Assembly: GCF_003177035.1 (NCBI RefSeq)
Contig: NZ_CP029488.1
Span: forward strand, 2,108,001-2,172,000
Direction: 5' to 3'
DNA length: 64,000 bases
Origin: Salinisphaera sp. LB1
GTDB lineage: Bacteria > Pseudomonadota > Gammaproteobacteria > Nevskiales > Salinisphaeraceae
Positions 61,712 through 64,000 of the stretch are shown here, one piece after another. The notes beneath the pieces are model-generated. The model saw only the letters and a list, made by a program, of their open reading frames with translations. It had not been told where the DNA came from and made no database searches. How positions within the stretch are numbered: the first letter of the stretch is position 1; each line of letters begins with the position of its first letter. Both the position numbers and the translations under genes were made by a program.

Positions 61712-62536
61712 ATGAATCCCACGAACGCGAACGATATTGCTGCCCGGTATGCCCGTGTTGCAGCCGCGCTAAAGCAGGCCGCGCCGCTTGTGCACAATAT
61801 CACGAACCTGGTGGTGCAGAACGACGCGGCCGATGCCATCGCCGCCGTTGGCGGGGTGCAGATGACATTGCATGCGCCGGCCGAGGTGGCCGAGATCGCC
61901 GCCGTGGCGGACGCGCTGACCGTCAACGTCGGCACGCCGGACCCGGCATGGCTCGAAGCCGCCGATACCGCCGTGCGCACGGTCACGCGGCGCGGCCGGC
62001 CGTGGGTGCTCGACCCGGTGGCCGTCGGGCTTTCCGACTACCGGACTGAGGCCATCCACAAGCTGCTGACCCTCGGCCCGACCGTGATCAAGTCCAACGC
62101 CAGCGAAACGCTGGCGCTGGCGCGCACCGGTACGAGCGGGCGCGCCGGGGACAGCCGGCATGCCGTGGATGACGCAATCGACGCGGCGCGGCGGATCGCA
62201 CGGCAGTACGGCTGCGTGGTGGCCGTGACCGGCGAGCGCGATCTGATCACCGACGGCGCCCGGGTCGTTCGTCTGCACAACGGCGATCCCATGATGGGCC
62301 GGATGATCGGGTCGGGCTGCATGCTGTCGTCGGTGCTGGCCTGTTTCCTGGCCGTGGCGGATGATCCGTTCGAGGCCGCGCTGGCGGGCCTGGCGCATTT
62401 CGCGGTGGCCGGCGAGATGGCGGCCGCCCACGCCGGCGGCCCGGGCACGCTCAAGCCCTTGTTGATCGACGCGCTATACAAGCTGGATGCAGCGGACTTA
62501 TCGGCGCGGTTGAAGGTGAGCGAGTTGACGCCTTGA
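61712..62536 (+). CDS. thiM: hydroxyethylthiazole kinase
   Basis: A 274-residue kinase of thiamine salvage that phosphorylates 4-methyl-5-(2-hydroxyethyl)thiazole. PLVHNITNLVVQNDAADAI, VNVGTPDPAWLEA, PWVLDPVAVGLSDYRT, IKSNASETLALA and the active-site MIGSGCMLSSVLACFLA match ThiM. ATG 61712 was chosen; the in-frame upstream codons overlap the promoter of the diguanylate cyclase. Only 56 bp separate the divergent starts and no TPP riboswitch is visible. No thiD or thiE is beside it. Confidence 0.94.
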   Translation: MNPTNANDIAARYARVAAALKQAAPLVHNITNLVVQNDAADAIAAVGGVQMTLHAPAEVAEIAAVADALTVNVGTPDPAWLEAADTAVRTVTRRGRPWVLDPVAVGLSDYRTEAIHKLLTLGPTVIKSNASETLALARTGTSGRAGDSRHAVDDAIDAARRIARQYGCVVAVTGERDLITDGARVVRLHNGDPMMGRMIGSGCMLSSVLACFLAVADDPFEAALAGLAHFAVAGEMAAAHAGGPGTLKPLLIDALYKLDAADLSARLKVSELTP

Positions 62537-62565
62537 GGGGCCTTGGAGGCTATCCCAACAGGCTG

Positions 62566-63714
62566 TCAATCCCAGTCCGCGGGCTTTCCCATCGGGTTTT
62601 GCGGCAGGGTAGGGCCGAAGCGAAAGCGCGTGGGGCGTTCGGCGGGCGGCAGGCGGCTGGCCACGAACGGGCGCAGTCGGTGTTCGAGGTCGGCTTGGTC
62701 TTGGTCGTCGACCGGGACAATGAACGCCTTCAGGCGGCCGTTGTCGCCCAGCCGCACCGCTGCCTCGGCCACGCCGTCGCATTCGGTGAGCACGGCGGCG
62801 ATACGGTCGGGATAGACGTTTACTCCGCCGACCTGCACCGCATGGTCCCGGCGGCCCATGAGCTCGATTTGACGTGCGCCGCTGGGCCGGATTTGGTCGG
62901 GCAGACGCGTGGTCCGGCCGGCGCGATCGATGAGCGTCGATGGCGCATGGGGCGCGAGCCGCCAGCGCGGTAGCAGGGTGTATTCGATACCGGGGATCTC
63001 GCGCAGGCCGATCGCGCTGGTTTCCGAACTGCCATAGACATCGACCAGGCGCGCCAGCCCGGTGGCGAGCACGGCTTCGCCCAGCGCGTTGGCAAGCGGC
63101 CCGCCGGAACTGATCCCGGTGACATGATCGGGCCACTGTTGGCGCAGGCGTGCCAGCGCGGCCCAGTGATCGGGAACGCCCACCACCAGATCGCCCGCTC
63201 TCGGCGCCGGCATGCCGGGCACGGTGCCATCGACAACCGGCACATCGAGCACCGCCGGCAGCAGGGCGGTCCACACGAGCCCGTAGAGATGGGTCGCCGG
63301 AACCAGCGCGATGACCCGCTGCGTTTCGGCAAACCGGTGGGCGAACTCGTGGGCTTCTTCGAGCAGGTCGGCTGTGGCATGCGAATGGCTCTGCGGCACG
63401 CCGGTCGAGCCGGAGGTATGAACCGTCAGCCGTTGGATCCGCTGGGCCGCGATGCGGTCGGCCCATTCGGCCACCGTGGCCGTCGTCTCCGGGGCGAACG
63501 CCACATCGTCCAGCGTGAAAACTTCGCTGAGCGCGGCGGCTACGCCCATTCTTTCCAGAGAGTCCAGGGCCAGCGGGGTGGCCGTTTCATGCGGGGCATA
63601 GGCGTTGGTCGTGCGCTGGCCGATGTCTTCGCCGCGCAGGCGCTGGAGTTCGCCGGCGATCACGGCGGCGGTGATCCGACGGATGGCTGCCCGTGGCAAG
63701 TCGCTCCGGGTCAC
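62566..63714 (-). CDS. short AMP-dependent ligase/synthetase (acyl-CoA synthetase-like)
   Basis: A 382-residue adenylation enzyme. LTVHTSGSTGVPQSHSHATA is the phosphate-binding motif (with Gln in place of the usual Lys), VDVYGSSETSAIGLREI is A5-like, and LMGRRDHAVQVGGVNVYPDR is A8. LPQNPMGKPADWD carries the C-terminal A10 Lys. It is much shorter than usual acyl-CoA synthetases and lacks a long N-terminal subdomain, as in ligases of aryl polyene or coumarate-like clusters; the substrate is unknown. It overlaps the upstream diguanylate cyclase gene by 4 bp (63711-63714). Confidence 0.75.
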   Translation of the reverse strand: MTRSDLPRAAIRRITAAVIAGELQRLRGEDIGQRTTNAYAPHETATPLALDSLERMGVAAALSEVFTLDDVAFAPETTATVAEWADRIAAQRIQRLTVHTSGSTGVPQSHSHATADLLEEAHEFAHRFAETQRVIALVPATHLYGLVWTALLPAVLDVPVVDGTVPGMPAPRAGDLVVGVPDHWAALARLRQQWPDHVTGISSGGPLANALGEAVLATGLARLVDVYGSSETSAIGLREIPGIEYTLLPRWRLAPHAPSTLIDRAGRTTRLPDQIRPSGARQIELMGRRDHAVQVGGVNVYPDRIAAVLTECDGVAEAAVRLGDNGRLKAFIVPVDDQDQADLEHRLRPFVASRLPPAERPTRFRFGPTLPQNPMGKPADWD

Positions 63715-64000
63715 GCCGGCGCGGGGGCGACACGATTGCGCCCGGCGTTTTTCGCCTCGTACAGACGGCGATCGGCGATTGCGATCAGATCGTCGGTGGA
63801 GCCGTCGGTTTCGCGCATTTCCGAGCAGCCCAGACTGGCGGTGACGTTGACCTGGCCACGGGGCACCGCGATCTGGCGTTCGGCGATTTTGCGACGCAGT
63901 GTTTCGGCCAGCTCGATTGCTGCACTCAACGGGTATTCGGGCGCCAGCAGGGCGAATTCTTCTCCGCTCAGGCGCGCGAAGACTGCCCTCGCCGGCGTGC
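63711..64000 (-). CDS. diguanylate cyclase C-terminal part, SGEEF variant (5' end outside window)
   Basis: The frame enters at the window edge and ends at 63711. The visible 95 residues are a GGDEF domain tail: FARLSGEEFALLAPEYP, then the helix LSAAIELAETLRRKIAER, VTASLGCSEMRETDG and LIAIADRRLYEAKNAGRNRV. The signature reads SGEEF rather than GGDEF/GGEEF; the metal-binding Glu residues remain, so activity is possible. The stop overlaps the ligase start by 4 bp, coupling the two genes. Confidence 0.88.
   Translation of the reverse strand, partial: TPARAVFARLSGEEFALLAPEYPLSAAIELAETLRRKIAERQIAVPRGQVNVTASLGCSEMRETDGSTDDLIAIADRRLYEAKNAGRNRVAPAPA

Noticed and set aside
1-64000. CRISPR arrays, tRNA and rRNA genes
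   Set aside because: No regularly spaced repeat series, tRNA-like cloverleaf or rRNA-like segment was noticed; a tRNA scan could not be run.

Overview
The window is a 64-kb piece of a high-GC bacterial chromosome, most likely from a marine, hydrocarbon-using gammaproteobacterium of the Salinisphaera type. That placement is inference from gene content: an AlkB/rubredoxin/rubredoxin reductase set, an Mla-type lipid transport operon with an STAS-fused permease, a Pseudomonas-like NrdA with two ATP-cones, SixA, GMC oxidoreductase and coniferyl-type aldehyde dehydrogenase. No rRNA, tRNA or CRISPR array was recognised.

Regions. 0-10.5 kb is core metabolism: the end of a 2-oxoacid dehydrogenase E2 gene, a PfkB sugar kinase with a SorC-type regulator, rpe, purC, a four-gene MCE/Mla-like lipid transport operon on the minus strand, an ankyrin-like envelope protein and a methylisocitrate lyase. 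10.5-11.2 kb is non-coding and carries a dispersed-repeat element. 11.2-15.7 kb is an alkane oxidation locus: aldehyde dehydrogenase divergent from alkB, then rubredoxin and rubredoxin reductase. 15.8-19.1 kb holds DedA, an FAD oxidoreductase, a VIT-family metal transporter and SixA. 19.2-24.1 kb is nrdAB. Its upstream region has NrdR-like boxes and a DnaA box, and NrdB carries Phe in place of the radical tyrosine, the signature of class Ic (Mn/Fe) enzymes.

24.1-34.1 kb is an accessory, more AT-rich defence and mobile-element island. It contains a two-gene CBASS-like unit (SMODS nucleotidyltransferase with a C-terminal AGS-C sensor, overlapping a SLATT membrane effector), a HEPN/TIGR02391-like protein and a membrane protein gene split by an intact IS21-family element with a 5-bp target duplication. 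A NERD-domain nuclease-like protein, a REP-associated tyrosine transposase with its repeats, an HNH endonuclease, and an orphan BrnA/CopG-like antitoxin next to a remnant of its BrnT-like toxin follow.

34.4-47 kb carries two MFS exporters, a GMC oxidoreductase, a membrane-anchored DsbA-like thiol protein, a tandem pair of DUF3857/transglutaminase-like proteins (the second lacks the catalytic Cys) and a rhodanese. 47.5-55.2 kb is a complete trans-4-hydroxy-L-proline catabolic cluster: 2-epimerase, DapA-family deaminase, 2-oxoglutarate semialdehyde dehydrogenase, GntR regulator, FAD D-amino-acid dehydrogenase and APC permease. Similar AT-rich palindromes lie in three of its promoters. 55.4-59.6 kb is decayed: a frameshifted ISL3 transposase, a TetR gene followed by a truncated acyl-CoA dehydrogenase, and two hotdog thioesterases. 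59.6-64 kb carries an SDR enzyme, two diguanylate cyclases (the last cut by the window edge), thiM and a short AMP-forming ligase.
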